From positions 18,127,046 to 18,191,045 of the forward strand of contig CM077824.1 in NCBI GenBank assembly GCA_039720395.1: a stretch of 64,000 bases of DNA, in the 5' to 3' direction. This document shows positions 53,891 through 64,000 of this stretch, one piece after another (position 1 is the first letter of the stretch; every line of letters starts with the position of its first letter). The stretch is from Liquidambar formosana (Eukaryota > Streptophyta > Magnoliopsida > Saxifragales > Altingiaceae). A program made the position numbers and the translations under genes. The notes below the pieces were generated by a model that saw nothing but the letters and a program-made list of their open reading frames with translations, had not been told where the DNA came from and ran no database searches.

Positions 53891-55506
53891 AGAGGAGTGG
53901 AGGAAACCATGTAACTATTAAAATAAACCATTTTATAAAATAAAATCAAAAATTAAAAATTTCTACTTTTAATAGTAGTTATAGAAGGGTTTTTTTTTTT
54001 TTTTTTCCTTTTTTTTTAATTTGTAAAAAAAAACATCCACTTTGAAAAAAAAAAATTACAAAGTTAAAAAAACTTCTAGAAGTTGAATAACCAATTCCTT
54101 GCAAAGCTTTTTCTAACTCTTTTGCAAGGAATTAGTTATTCAACTTTCGGAAGTTTTAGTAACTTTTTGACAAAAATGACACTTTTTTCGCGAGGAATTA
54201 GTTATTCAACTTCCGGAAGTTTTAGCTAGTAACTTTTAGACAGAAATAAAGCAATTTTTTTTTTTTTTTTGATAGGGACAAAAATAAAGCTTTAAACATG
54301 GATTTTTTTTTACAAAAATAAATTACTCAACTAATTTATTGGGCGTGAGGCATGGAACCACATGCTTCGAACTTTGGTGTTGCACCTATTATGCACGCAT
54401 ATCCAACTAAGGGCCTCTTTTGGGAACTTAAAAAAATGGATCAAACTGGATTTGGTTTAAAACTGTTATTTGATTTTTAAATAAACCAAGTCACAGTTGG
54501 TTTAAAAAAAATTTATGTTTATGCCTTATTTCTAGAACAAAGCTGAACTGATTAGTAGGAAAAAAAGATTTACCAAACAATGTGAAAACAAAACTGGCCA
54601 GAGCTATGCTCAGCTAGTGAGATTTTCAGGTTTGCCAAACAACTCCTAATAATAAATCATTCCATAGATTTTCTGCACTTCTTTTTAAATGTGAAATGAC
54701 ATTTTTTTTTTTTTTTTGGTGATAATCAATAGAATTTATTCCTACTCTCTTTACTACCAACAAATGATATCAATGTTCTTTTATAAACTTAAATTCAAGA
54801 TCACTCACTTAATAAGTAAAACAATTAAATACCACTAGGTTATCATGTTATTGGTAAAATGATTTTTTGTTTAACAAGCCATATACCAAACATTATCGAA
54901 TGCCTAAAATCCTTAATCTAAGTTGTTACGGGTCACTAAATTATCTAATTTGACCCCGGCAAGAAAATAAGAGTTTTCATCTAAAACTTCAAAACTTCTC
55001 AATCCCACATCGATTGAAAAGAATATGTTTTCTGATTTAATTAAGTAGGATTACATCTCTTATAAGCTTCATTGGGTTTAGTAGTACATAATACTTCAGA
55101 CTACACGCCACCCACTCACCTGACCCGATTGGCCAATTGTGTTACAAGTTAATTAACAAAATGACAGCTGGGTTTAATTCTTTAAATGTTGGGTGTTCAG
55201 GTTTGAATGAACCAATTATAATCCTTATTCAAAAAACATGAAAACTCCCTCCATTTTCTCATCTTCCAAAGTACTACAATATATGCTCTTTCAAAATTCT
55301 TTTGTATTCTAATATATTATTTTTATCAGCAACTCATCGTAAACAAGTTCATATATATATATATATACACACATATATATGTCTTTTTGTAGATGTATCA
55401 ATAGAAGAAAATAGAAGAAATACAGCTGTAAGGTTCATTATATCTTGGAGACACTATCAATCGACACCACTTGTACATATATATATATGTATATATATAT
55501 ATAGAT
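53891..55506. other. Repeat-rich sequence without genes
   Basis: Three variants of 'ggaattagttattcaacttc' at 54060-54240 include inverted copies. A dispersed repeat at about 54412-54645 (gcctcttttgggaactt ... gccaaacaactcc) is related to 58568-58777. TA repeats are present near the right end. Confidence 0.45.
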
Positions 55507-55679
55507 AGTCCCAATCACATCAGTACGTGTTGATATAGTTAATTATATCAGCACTATGTATTGGGGGTTGTACCTTTGCATTGGATCAATGTACTTCATA
55601 ACCCACTAATGTACAAGATACAACTCCCAATACGAGTGTTGATGTAAGTTATGTCAGCACGTGCTTACCTGATCATCAT

Positions 55680-55680
<1 letters not shown>
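55507..55680 (-). mobile_element. TA-flanked MITE (copy 5, inverted)
   Basis: Reverse orientation of the 18381-18550 family: it ends 'gtcagcacgtgcttacctgatcatcatc' and then enters a (TA)n of about 45 bp. TA repeats also lie on its left. Confidence 0.65.
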
Positions 55681-55730
<50 letters not shown>

Positions 55731-57817
55731 AGGTCATAGCACTTTTAGGGTAGCATGGTTTCACGTCCTTTCCCATACAAGCCAATCATTGTTTTATTCA
55801 ATATCATTTTCGTCTAAATACATATTCCTGACGTTAAGTTGTGTTAATTCCAAAAAAAAAAAAAAAAAAATTCTGCGCTTGTTATTGTATTTGTGTTCAA
55901 TTTTGTTGAACTTGTGCTTCAAATTAGATATATATTTTTTTTTTTTAAATTTTCAAAATCTACAAATTTTCCTCAGCAATTCCATCATAAATTGATTAAA
56001 TGCGAATGCATGTCCTTTTTGGTACGTAAGGTCTTTTCCGATGACTAAAAACGTGGGGTAGTTAGGTACAATTAGTCAGTATGAAGTAACTGCATGGGTC
56101 TATTCGGGTTCAATTAATTGGGAGTGGTTAGGGGATAGTGGTATTAGTAGAAACCCCTGCCGATGCCTAGGAAGCAAATAGTGATTTTATCTAAAATTCT
56201 TTAAGTAATAAAAAGGTTTATTATATAGTATTAGGCTCATTAAGCAAAATTCTTATTTCATAATAACCTATTTTCAAAAAATGGGTGATTATTTGAAAAT
56301 TTTTAATTGCTATCTTGTTTTAAAATAAACCAATTCACTATGAGCTTGAAAAATAAAATAAAATTTTAAGAATAAATCTATTTTAAATACAACACAACTA
56401 ATTGAGAAATCGAAGCAACTTAAAATGCTTTGAATGGTTAACTTGATACAACACACAATCCCACAAATGACTTGTTATAACACAATAATCATATTAACTC
56501 GAATCTTTATAATTATGTCAATAAATGTGAAGAGTTCAACATTAAATGAATGAAACAAAAATACTAAAATCTTATAAAATATTTATAGAAAATCTCAATT
56601 CAACAAATCTTGTTATCAGAAAAAATAAAATAATAATAATATAATAAATAATAGTTAAACTATCCTTCTATTCATGTACGTACTTGGAATTTCAAAAAGG
56701 GAAAAATTATCCATTATAAAAAATTGAGACGCATTTGAATTTATTAAAAAAGATGAATGATTGCACTTTTATACTCCCTTCAATTTATTTTATTAAAGTA
56801 CCTTGCAAGCCTAGAAAGGTTGAAAGTGAAATTCCTAAAAAGATGTGGACTTTGCTGCAGAAATGGTGGGGCATGAGCCCTAAGATTGCGGAGTGCCGCC
56901 CTAATCGATCACATTCGTATTTCATTTCTTTTTTTTCATTTTTCCCTTCTCTAACACGTGTCTTGTTTTTGGTCAAATGTCCATTCTTACATCAACATCT
57001 ATGAGCGGCTATACGCAACGAAAACAAAAAAAAGGAAAAAAAACGTGGTTTGAAAACAATACACGTTTAAGCGTCCAATGTTGAAATATCCTGTTCCTGC
57101 AAAACCACTTTAATTTATGTAGGACCCCACTACTTGAGATTTTTTATTGAATTTTTAGACTGAATCTTCCGTATAACTGTAGTTCGGCCATATAGTATTA
57201 TGGGTTAAAGAGAGTGAAGTAAAGTATGATTGTAGAATATAAAAGAATTTTGACAATCCTATTCTGTTCTTCTCTTATTAACTTATGATATTACATCAAC
57301 CGTATCATAATTATATATAGGTTTTTCTCAAATTTTTAACACTTACCCTAGGTTTGCAAAAGTAATCATCCTATCTTCATTGACCGCATCTATTTATTTC
57401 TTTGAGGGTCAAACAAGGATATCCCAGGTCAATAAATTTGTGCGTTCGATAGTAAATAAGCAAAGACTCGAATTTGGCATTGCGGTTCTTGAATCAAGAT
57501 CTTTTGTTATTTGTGCGAATCAAGATCTTTCGTCAATCATTTACGTTCCTCTCGCAGGTTTGAGGTTTTCAGTTAACTGGCCGCATTTTGTAAGTACTGC
57601 GGTGGTTCAAACTTAAGATACTAGGCAAGTAGGCAAAAAGACAGACACGAGAAGTTTCCTTCCTTTTTCTAAAATGCTTGATTGGGTCGCTCAGATGACT
57701 GAATGTATACAGTGGATTTAAGTCCCCACCCTAATTGGCCGTCTTCTTTCCATTCAGGAGGTTGAATTGACCAAAAAGCATGTACCCTACGGAAAGAATG
57801 GAACTACTTGGAAAGTT
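55681..57817. other. Mostly duplicated non-coding sequence
   Basis: From about 56205 it matches unit 1 (26510-27778, 29270-29530 and 40629-40735). It includes the ACTGTGACA-arm MITE counterpart at about 57170-57332. No gene was recognised. Confidence 0.5.
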
Positions 57818-58108
57818 GTTTGGAAAAAGGTCTGTACGGTTAAGAAGCTTGAACACGGCTCAAACTAGTTACTCCCATCGTCGGCATTTGAACTAGGAAA
57901 GATCCAAAACTTCATACATAGGACAGAAATATCGTGTCCATATTGTTCAAGAATTCAGACCACAATATCCTGACTCTTAAGACTCCATTGTTTTCATCTC
58001 TTTTTTTAGTTATTATGTAATGTTTTGAGTGAGTTTGAATATTGACCTAAAATAATCTTCCTCCATTGATGCGTCAGAAAACATGTGGTAGAGACTATCT
58101 ATAATAAA

Positions 58109-58542
58109 CTAGATATGGGCACACGATCGTTGCAAGTGAATAATATTTAATTAATAAAAGATATATGAAAATTAATAAATTCTCATCTATATATATATAT
58201 ATATATATGGAACCTGGAAATATAATTATTTATTACTTTTTGTTAATTTAAGTCATTATAATGGATGCTCAACACAATATGTCAAAATTCCTTCCATGGC
58301 TAAAAGTTATACTGGGAATAAGAAGTTGGCTAGGAGACATGTATAGTAGTGAAAGCTGTGTAGAATTCATGAAATGGACGTCATTATCTTTTTTTATGTT
58401 TTTTTTCCTTCTTTTTTGCTAGAAAATAAACATTATTAATTGGTTAAATATGAGAGGTAAATAATTATTTAAAATTTAAAATAAGGGTGTAATGGTCAAT
58501 CAAAAGTTTTTCTAAGATACAGATTTTTATATGGAGTATAGA
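58109..58542 (-). mobile_element. Non-autonomous Helitron (copy 2)
   Basis: 434 bp. The minus strand starts TCTATACTCCATATAAAA and ends CTAG, between host A and T. Its terminal 60 bp match copy 1 (aataagggt...caatcaaaagtttttct), and it has a weakened hairpin (CAC..GCAACG..GTG) near the 3' end. Confidence 0.65.
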
Positions 58543-59402
58543 TAGATATAGATAAGTTCCAAGTTTTGAGGCCTATTTGAGAACTTTAAAAATTGGATCA
58601 GATTGGGTTTAGTCTATAACTTTTATCTGATTTTTAGATAAACCAACTCATAGTCGGTTTGAAAAAAAAAAAAAAAAAAAAAAGAACAAAAACCCATTGT
58701 TTATGCCTTGTTTTCAAAATTGGCCAAACTTATCTTCAATTGGTCAAATTTTCAGATTTGCTAAATAACCTCTTGTATAATAAGAAAAACTAAAACTAAG
58801 GAACCCTTATAGAATAAGGAAAACAAAAAATAAGGTAGAATAGGCAAAGCTAAAAATAAGAAAACCCTTGTAGAGAACAAGGAAAACTAAAAATAAGAAA
58901 ATAGCCAAAACTAGGAAACAATTGACTAACAACTAATAAAGGGAAATATTTAAACTAGGAAAGCTAAACAAAATTATGAAAGGGAATAATTAAGGCCAAA
59001 CATGTGATGCGATTTGCATCACCCATGCAAACATGATGAATATTGTAGTGAGTTAATCCCTACTATGACAGTGCTTTATTTCTCTTAAATTTTTCACCTC
59101 CATACCCGCCTCTCTCACAGAGGTGGAAACTCACACAGTCACCCATATGACTCTCATTCATGTGAGAGAGGTAGAATCGAAGTGAGAAAATGCAAGGGAA
59201 GATAAGCATTTTTCATGTAACTATTGCTATGCCTAATGCCAATGAGTATTTTGGAACGTATTTTTATTTTATTTTATGGTGGGAGTTTTGGAGCAAATCC
59301 TAAAGGGAGAACCAAAGCCACTCAATGCTATAAGGCTTTAATGTGTTAGACCAACCAAACCTAAAGCCATGTACAGAAATGTTCGGGTTGTATTTGATCG
59401 AA
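58543..59402. other. Repeat relics, no gene
   Basis: A dispersed repeat at about 58568-58777 is related to 54412-54645, and 58790-58925 has A-rich imperfect repeats of 'aaaactaaaaataag'. Nothing else was recognised. Confidence 0.4.
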
Positions 59403-60404
59403 GGGAGCGACTAATGCAACCCCCCTAAAGGTTAAGTTGCCCCACTGTTATCCCTACCCCCCAAAAATATATACCCACCCCTCTCAAAGACCTTACTACC
59501 CCTCATTCTCACCCACCCCTCTCACTCACCCCACACCCTATGGCAGTGACGACTGGCGAGAAGAAGAAGAAGAGACGGCGACGGCGACCGGCGAGGAAGG
59601 GCAACAACTACTGGCGAGGAAGGGCGACGGTGACGACGCCCCCTCCATTTTTGCCAGCGACTCTTCTCCTGTTCTTTTTTTTTTTTCTTCTCTTCTGCTG
59701 GTCAGATCTATCAGATCTGTGTTCCTCCATTTTTTCCGACGACCTTCTCTCTTCTTCTCCTCTTCTTTCTTTCTCTCTTTCTTTCTTCTTCTTCTTGTTT
59801 TTTTTTTTTCCTCTATGGTCAGATCTGTGTATTCCTCCATTTTTTCCGGTGATGAAGAGGGAGGGCTGCCGACGAAAAGGGGGTGCGGGAGAAGGGTTCT
59901 GGGAAGGAAAGAAAAAAAAAAGCAGAGAAGAAGAGGGAAGAAGAGGAAGGAAGAAGAGGGGTGCGGGGTTCCGGTGAGGGGTATGGGAGAGGAGTTCTGG
60001 GAAGGAAAGAAAAAAAAAAAGCAGAGAAGAAGAGGGAAGAGGAGGAAGGAAGAAGAGGGGTGCGGGGTTCCGGCGAGGGAGGTTTTGTTTTCAAAACCTT
60101 TAGTTTTTCCGGCAAGGGGTGTGGGAGAGTGGTTCTGGGAAGGAAAGAAAAAAAAAATAGAGAAGAAGAGGGAAGAGGAGGAAGGAAGAAGAGGGCTGCA
60201 GGGTTCTCGTGAGGGAGGTTTTGTTTTCAAAACCTCCATTTTTTCCCGCGAAGGGGTGCGGGAGAGAGGTCAGCCGGTGAGGAGGGGGCGGGAGAGGGGA
60301 TGGGTGAGGGTTAAGCCCTTTTTGGTAATTTTACATAATAATTTTTTTACTTAAAAAAAAAGGGGGGCAACTTAACCTTTAGAGGGGTTGCAATAGCCGT
60401 TCCC
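59403..60404. mobile_element. Mutator-type element with GC-rich cargo
   Basis: 1002 bp between perfect 9-bp duplications TTGATCGAA (59394-59402 and 60405-60413). The ends GGGAGCGACTAATGCAACCC and, reversed, GGGAACGGCTATTGCAACCC continue through 'taaaggttaagttgcccc'. The interior is purine- or pyrimidine-rich with three to four imperfect copies of a block of about 100 bp (ggttctgggaaggaaagaa ... gtgcggggttcc). No transposase is present. The cargo may be captured host sequence (Pack-MULE), but no gene was recognised. Confidence 0.85.
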
Positions 60405-60650
60405 TTGATCGAACATGCATGTGTTGAGCCATCCTAGACCTAGCCCAACCCATTTTTAGGTATTGAAACTGCTCGAGGTATAAGCTAGTTCACAGTTTAT
60501 TTGAACATAAGTTCGGGTTGCTGTTCCCTCCTTGATTTCGATTCTTACTACACTATAACATGTTTGTTGAATTTTTTTTCCCCCTAAGATTACATAACCT
60601 AAATATACAAGATCAGGTTAGAGTTTAAACTCACTATATATATACATATA
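60405..60650. other. Unassigned spacer
   Basis: Nothing recognised apart from a short TA-rich end. Confidence 0.4.
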
Positions 60651-61054
60651 GGGAAGGATACTACATGTTGACACCTAGTGTAGTGTAAAACTTTTTACAC
60701 TTACATCCATTAATATATTTTTATAAAAAAAAAACATTTTTCGCCAATCTAACCATTGGATTACATAATCCTATCATGCACGTTATGCATGCCAAATTTC
60801 AATTTAATCGGATATTGGGAAGTGTTTGATCTGTAAACTTATAATTTTTTTATTTAATAAATAAAACTTTAATTTTGAACACTTTATGAATGACATGGCT
60901 CTTAATCTCCGATTAACTTGAAATTTGACATTCTTGATGTGTATGACAAGAATATATAATCCAACGGTTAGATTGGCGAAATATGATTTTTATAGAAAGA
61001 TATTAACGGATGTAAGAATAAAAAGTTTTACACTATGTGTTAACGAACCCTCCC
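60651..61054. mobile_element. MITE with GGGTTC ends (copy 2)
   Basis: Related to 20931-21250: right end, reversed, GGGAGGGTTCGTTAACAC; inner arms 'tctaaccattggattacata' and 'ccaacggttagattggcgaa'. TATATA lies on both sides. Confidence 0.65.
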
Positions 61055-61299
61055 TATATATATGTATATACCTTGTTTTTGTATAATACTAAACAAATCA
61101 ACTAATAAAAAGAGGCTTACCAAATAAGACGTGTTGAAATAAAAACTAATTAGATTTATATTAACTTGTAAGATTTTTATATTTTCCAAACAGTCTCTAA
61201 TTAATAATTATGGCTAGCACTTGGTATACTTAGACAAGTCCATCATATGGTGAGTTTGAATTTTTATCCCCTTCATTTTGACAAGCTAATATGTTATGT

Positions 61300-61551
61300 T
61301 TTACATTGATTGGAGATTATGATCTTTCTCATCTATAAAATCACTCTTCTTTTTGCATATCAAACTATAATTTTGGTCGCTTTATTAATGAAATGATTCA
61401 TAATATTCAATCAATGTGAAATTTGGTGTGCATGATTTACATAAGAGGAGTATTTAATCTAACGGTTGGTTTGGAAAAACATAGATCATATAGAAAGATA
61501 TTGAGAGGTATAAGAGTAAATTTTTACATCGGGTGTAAATGGATCCCTCTC
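61300..61551. mobile_element. Decayed GGGTTC-type MITE (copy 3)
   Basis: The right half is recognisable ('aatctaacggttggtttgg', 'agaaagatattgagaggta', 'gggtgtaaatggatccctc'). The left half is poorly conserved and the left boundary is approximate. Confidence 0.4.
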
Positions 61552-62337
61552 TTTTTTTTTTAGTTAATATTTCACATCATATAAGGGCAACATCTTGTCT
61601 CCTATTTAAAACAGATAGGGATTAAACATAGTGAAAATTGTGAAGTCACCCTTCCTTTCCTTTCTGCCATTTATTGGAATAAAGTCAGTAAACCATACCA
61701 CATCTCCACATCAACCAGAATTAAGATGATGAGTGTTGGTTCTATTCTTTTGGTTCTTTCTATTTTTCTGGGGGTCCTTGCTATAAAGTCTTGCCAATTT
61801 GAAACAAATTAAACGAGTTGTTGAATAGTTTATTTACTTATTCTCTCATAAGCAATACTAATGCAAAAGAAGAAAAACAAGCTCAAGTGAATATTATGCG
61901 GCAGATATGGACATGTTGGAAGCTGGCATGGTATCTTATATCATGCAAAAACCGACCAGTTGATGCTTTTTAAAGACTAAATTTGGTATCTTTCCGAGTA
62001 TCATACATCCTAACTTGTAATCTGTTGTAACAGATCCTGAGCTATGGAAGGGAGCTGAAGCATTTTTTTAAAATTTTTTTTCTGGGATATGGCCATGATA
62101 TAATGGTGCTATAGACAGTAAGAATGACATGGAGTTTCGAGTGTTTCATTTCAGAATTTTTGTGGGCGTGGATAACAGTTGAAGTAAACTCAAACTATTG
62201 ATTTAAATGTTTAATCCACTAGACTCTTGGAAGTTCCTGGGTAGCAGAATCAAATGGCCAGGAAATGCCTGACAAATTGCACATGAACTATGGCTTATTG
62301 TGAAGCTTATTTTTTATAATGAGGGAACCATCTCACA
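61552..62337. other. Unassigned intergenic sequence
   Basis: No gene, RNA or repeat was recognised. Confidence 0.4.
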
Positions 62338-62517
62338 ACAGGCTTTTGGACCCACCCATGGAACCTAAACTCTCGGGGAGGGTAGTGCAATAACCCACCG
62401 CCACGACTCCCCATTTAAATCTTGAGTTGTCCTAACGGGAAATCGAACCTGTAACTGTGTTCTTAATCATATAATCACAAGTTCGTCTTTACTAATTGGG
62501 CTACCCGAGGGTGAGTG
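62338..62517 (-). mobile_element. tRNA-derived SINE
   Basis: On the minus strand an A box-like 'gggtagcccaattagtaaag' is followed by a B box 'ggttcgatttcccg' and then a GC-rich non-tRNA body ending near 'ggttccatgggtgggtcc'. The tRNA-like head is too diverged to be a tRNA gene. Confidence 0.6.
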
Positions 62518-63090
62518 GCTTATTGTAAAGCTAAGACCTTTAACAGCACTCATATATGGATAGATTATTTTGATATGCTGGCCGGGGGGACGTCCCGGAC
62601 CATCACGGCATTCCGTCCATGATACGCCCCTGCGTGTGGATGTGTGTATCATGCACACGTGGCAATGATGCTCCGGGACATACCGGAAGTTACCCACCAG
62701 ATCATTAATTACTCTATAGATATATATATATCATAAATGGATGGATTGACTAGTATTCTAGAAGTGATGATTTCGCGTAGAGCTAGCCAAGCAAATAGAA
62801 TTGGGCTCAGCCGAGTAGTAGGTTTCTCATGCTTGACTCACTAAATTAACAATCTCAAAAGCAAGATTTGAATTTGGCTCATTTAATTTACGAGCATGTT
62901 TGGCATCTTGACTTGGCTATACACCTTTTAGTCGTCAAGTCATGTCCTTTAGGTATCTTTACCATTGAAGGTTATATAAACAATATTCAGCTGAAATCCC
63001 TCTAATTTGGCTCTTTTCCCAAAAAGGTAGGTTTTTTACGCTTTATTCCGACTTGGGTGTAGTTTTCAACTTAATTCCTACACAGCGATA
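62518..63090. other. Unassigned, with a GC-rich palindromic patch
   Basis: 'ccgggggGACGTCcccgg'-like imperfect palindrome at about 62581-62600 and a CpG-rich stretch to 62690. The rest is AT-rich with no gene. Confidence 0.35.
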
Positions 63091-63405
63091 AATCGTGCTT
63101 GCTAACCACGATTTTAACAAAATCGTGGTTAGCAAGCACGATTTTATGTTGGGTATACAATTCCGTATTTGTAACTCTTGTATTAGTATAAAAAATTTAT
63201 ACCCTAAAATCGTGGATGCTAAGCACGATTTTGGATTAAAAACTGTATTTACGATCTGCGATTATGATGGTTAAGGTGTTTAAAAAATTAAAAAAGCTGG
63301 AAAAATTTTAGAACTAAAATCGTGGTTGCTAACCACGACTTTTAGAAAGCGTGGTTGGCAGCCACGATTTCATGAAGAATCGTGGTTATTAAGCACGACT
63401 TTATG
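63091..63405. repeat. Cluster of hairpins with AATCGTGG / CCACGATT arms
   Basis: Six imperfect palindromes of the type aaaatcgtggtt-gcta-accacgatttt at about 63091, 63118, 63206, 63316, 63347 and 63378. The first two also form a perfect inverted repeat of 25 bp with a 3-nt gap. The context is otherwise AT-rich and non-coding. Confidence 0.8.
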
Positions 63406-63481
63406 TTCTGCACGCCCACTTCACCTTTCACACTTCACGGCACTTTATGGGCATTGTTTGACTTTTAAGTGTGAATTGTTT

Positions 63482-63660
63482 ACATCCAATTATTACTAGT
63501 CATTCGTAGTTAAGTTAGTAGTCATTTAATTTAAGTTTCAATTATTTTACATCCAATTATTACTAGTCATTCGTAGTTAAGTTAGTAGTAATTTAATTTA
63601 AGTTTGAATTATTCACATCCAACTACTAGTCATTTGGAGTTAAGTTAGTAGTCATTTACT
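63482..63660. repeat. Tandem repeat, three units of about 65-68 bp
   Basis: Each unit runs 'acatccaattattactagt', 'cattcgtagttaagttag', 'tagtcatttaatttaagttt'. The third unit is shorter and diverged. Confidence 0.85.
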
Positions 63661-64000
63661 AAGATGTTTATAGCCATTCTTATATATATATAAATGGTCA
63701 ATTCTATGGTACCCTAACCAAAAATTGGATACCATACCCATAAGGTCACTTGAAATAGTAAATTGGTCAGTTCAAATGATAAGTGGGCCACCTGAAATAG
63801 TAAATTGATCACTTCAAATAGTAAAGTTGTCCACTAAATGGTAAGTTGCTACATAATGCGGTGAGTGGCCAAGTTTATTGTTCACTATTTTTCAAACATC
63901 TTTCTTTTTTCTTGTTCCTTTTTTCAAACTCTTTATTTCTTCTCCTTTTTGCTTGATCCTGGGCCTTGCACATAAGAATTGATTTATTAGTGCGTAAAGT
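63661..64000. other. Unassigned, with short repeats
   Basis: Four imperfect copies of 'cacttgaaatagtaaattgg' at 63748-63830. No gene was recognised before the window edge. Confidence 0.4.

Larger units (their letters stand above)
40736..57817 (+). repeat. Tandem segmental duplication, unit 2
   Basis: It starts directly at the end of unit 1 with 'tgtcggaaataaaacctttc'. It lacks the Helitron and hAT insertions of unit 1 but holds a CACTA element, a solo LTR and about 2.9 kb (53275-56205) without a unit 1 counterpart. Confidence 0.8.

Noticed and set aside
59437..60354. 305-aa open frame and a 233-aa frame on the other strand
   Set aside because: They come from purine/pyrimidine-rich repeats inside a Mutator-type element; low-complexity K/R/E or S/P/F peptides with no family features.
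62338..62517. tRNA gene suggested by A and B box motifs
   Set aside because: No cloverleaf or anticodon arm can be drawn; the body continues as a SINE.

Overview
This is plant nuclear DNA, most likely from a eudicot, although the species cannot be named from the window. The evidence is one host-type gene with short GT-AG introns, AT-rich intergenic DNA with long poly-A/T and TA/CT microsatellites, and dense plant transposons: Ty1/copia Sireviruses, CACTA, hAT, Mutator, Helitron, Tourist and Stowaway-like MITEs, tRNA-type SINEs and an endogenous caulimovirid.

Layout. 1-1512: a 162-bp tandem repeat split by a Tourist-like MITE, followed by a possible LTR edge at 1699. 1700-3310: mostly unassigned, with a possible 3' terminal exon (2370-2495) and a CACTA end fragment (2836-3310). 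3311-18123: a decayed endogenous pararetrovirus (RT/RNase H, a downstream ORF, promoter and leader, then three small ORFs). It is split at 5647-15362 by a very young Sirevirus (Sirevirus-1) with open gag, pol and env-like ORFs. 18381-19622: a MITE and then a complete three-exon bHLH gene. 19623-25113: intergenic DNA with several MITE families and a SINE.

25114-57817 is an old tandem segmental duplication. Unit 1 starts at 25114 and unit 2 at 40736. Each copy took different insertions after the duplication, so each copy shows the other's empty sites. Unit 1 received a Helitron (27779-29269) and a nest at 29532-40628: an hAT-like element containing a palindromic MITE, which contains a decayed Sirevirus (Sirevirus-2, 29953-40040), plus a Mutator-type MITE (40182-40582). 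Unit 2 received a 10.8-kb CACTA element (40841-51646) that carries a gag-only Sirevirus derivative (Sirevirus-3, 44713-49514), a solo copia LTR (52717-53143) and about 2.9 kb of other DNA. 57818-64000: a second Helitron, a Mutator-type element with a GC-rich cargo (59403-60404), more MITEs, a SINE, a hairpin cluster and a short tandem repeat.

The most interesting signal is in the Sireviruses. In Sirevirus-1 and -2, an array of palindromic sites spaced about 21 bp apart lies just upstream of a TATA box in front of the env-like ORF. The same kind of array lies upstream of the TATA box in the LTRs. Sirevirus-1 and -3 use a CAGTCGACTG core and Sirevirus-2 uses a CAGCCGGCTG-like core, and within Sirevirus-1 and -2 the LTR and internal arrays match. 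This suggests an internal env promoter that shares a regulatory code with its own LTR. All element boundaries, target-site duplications and counts were read by eye; no alignment or database search was run.
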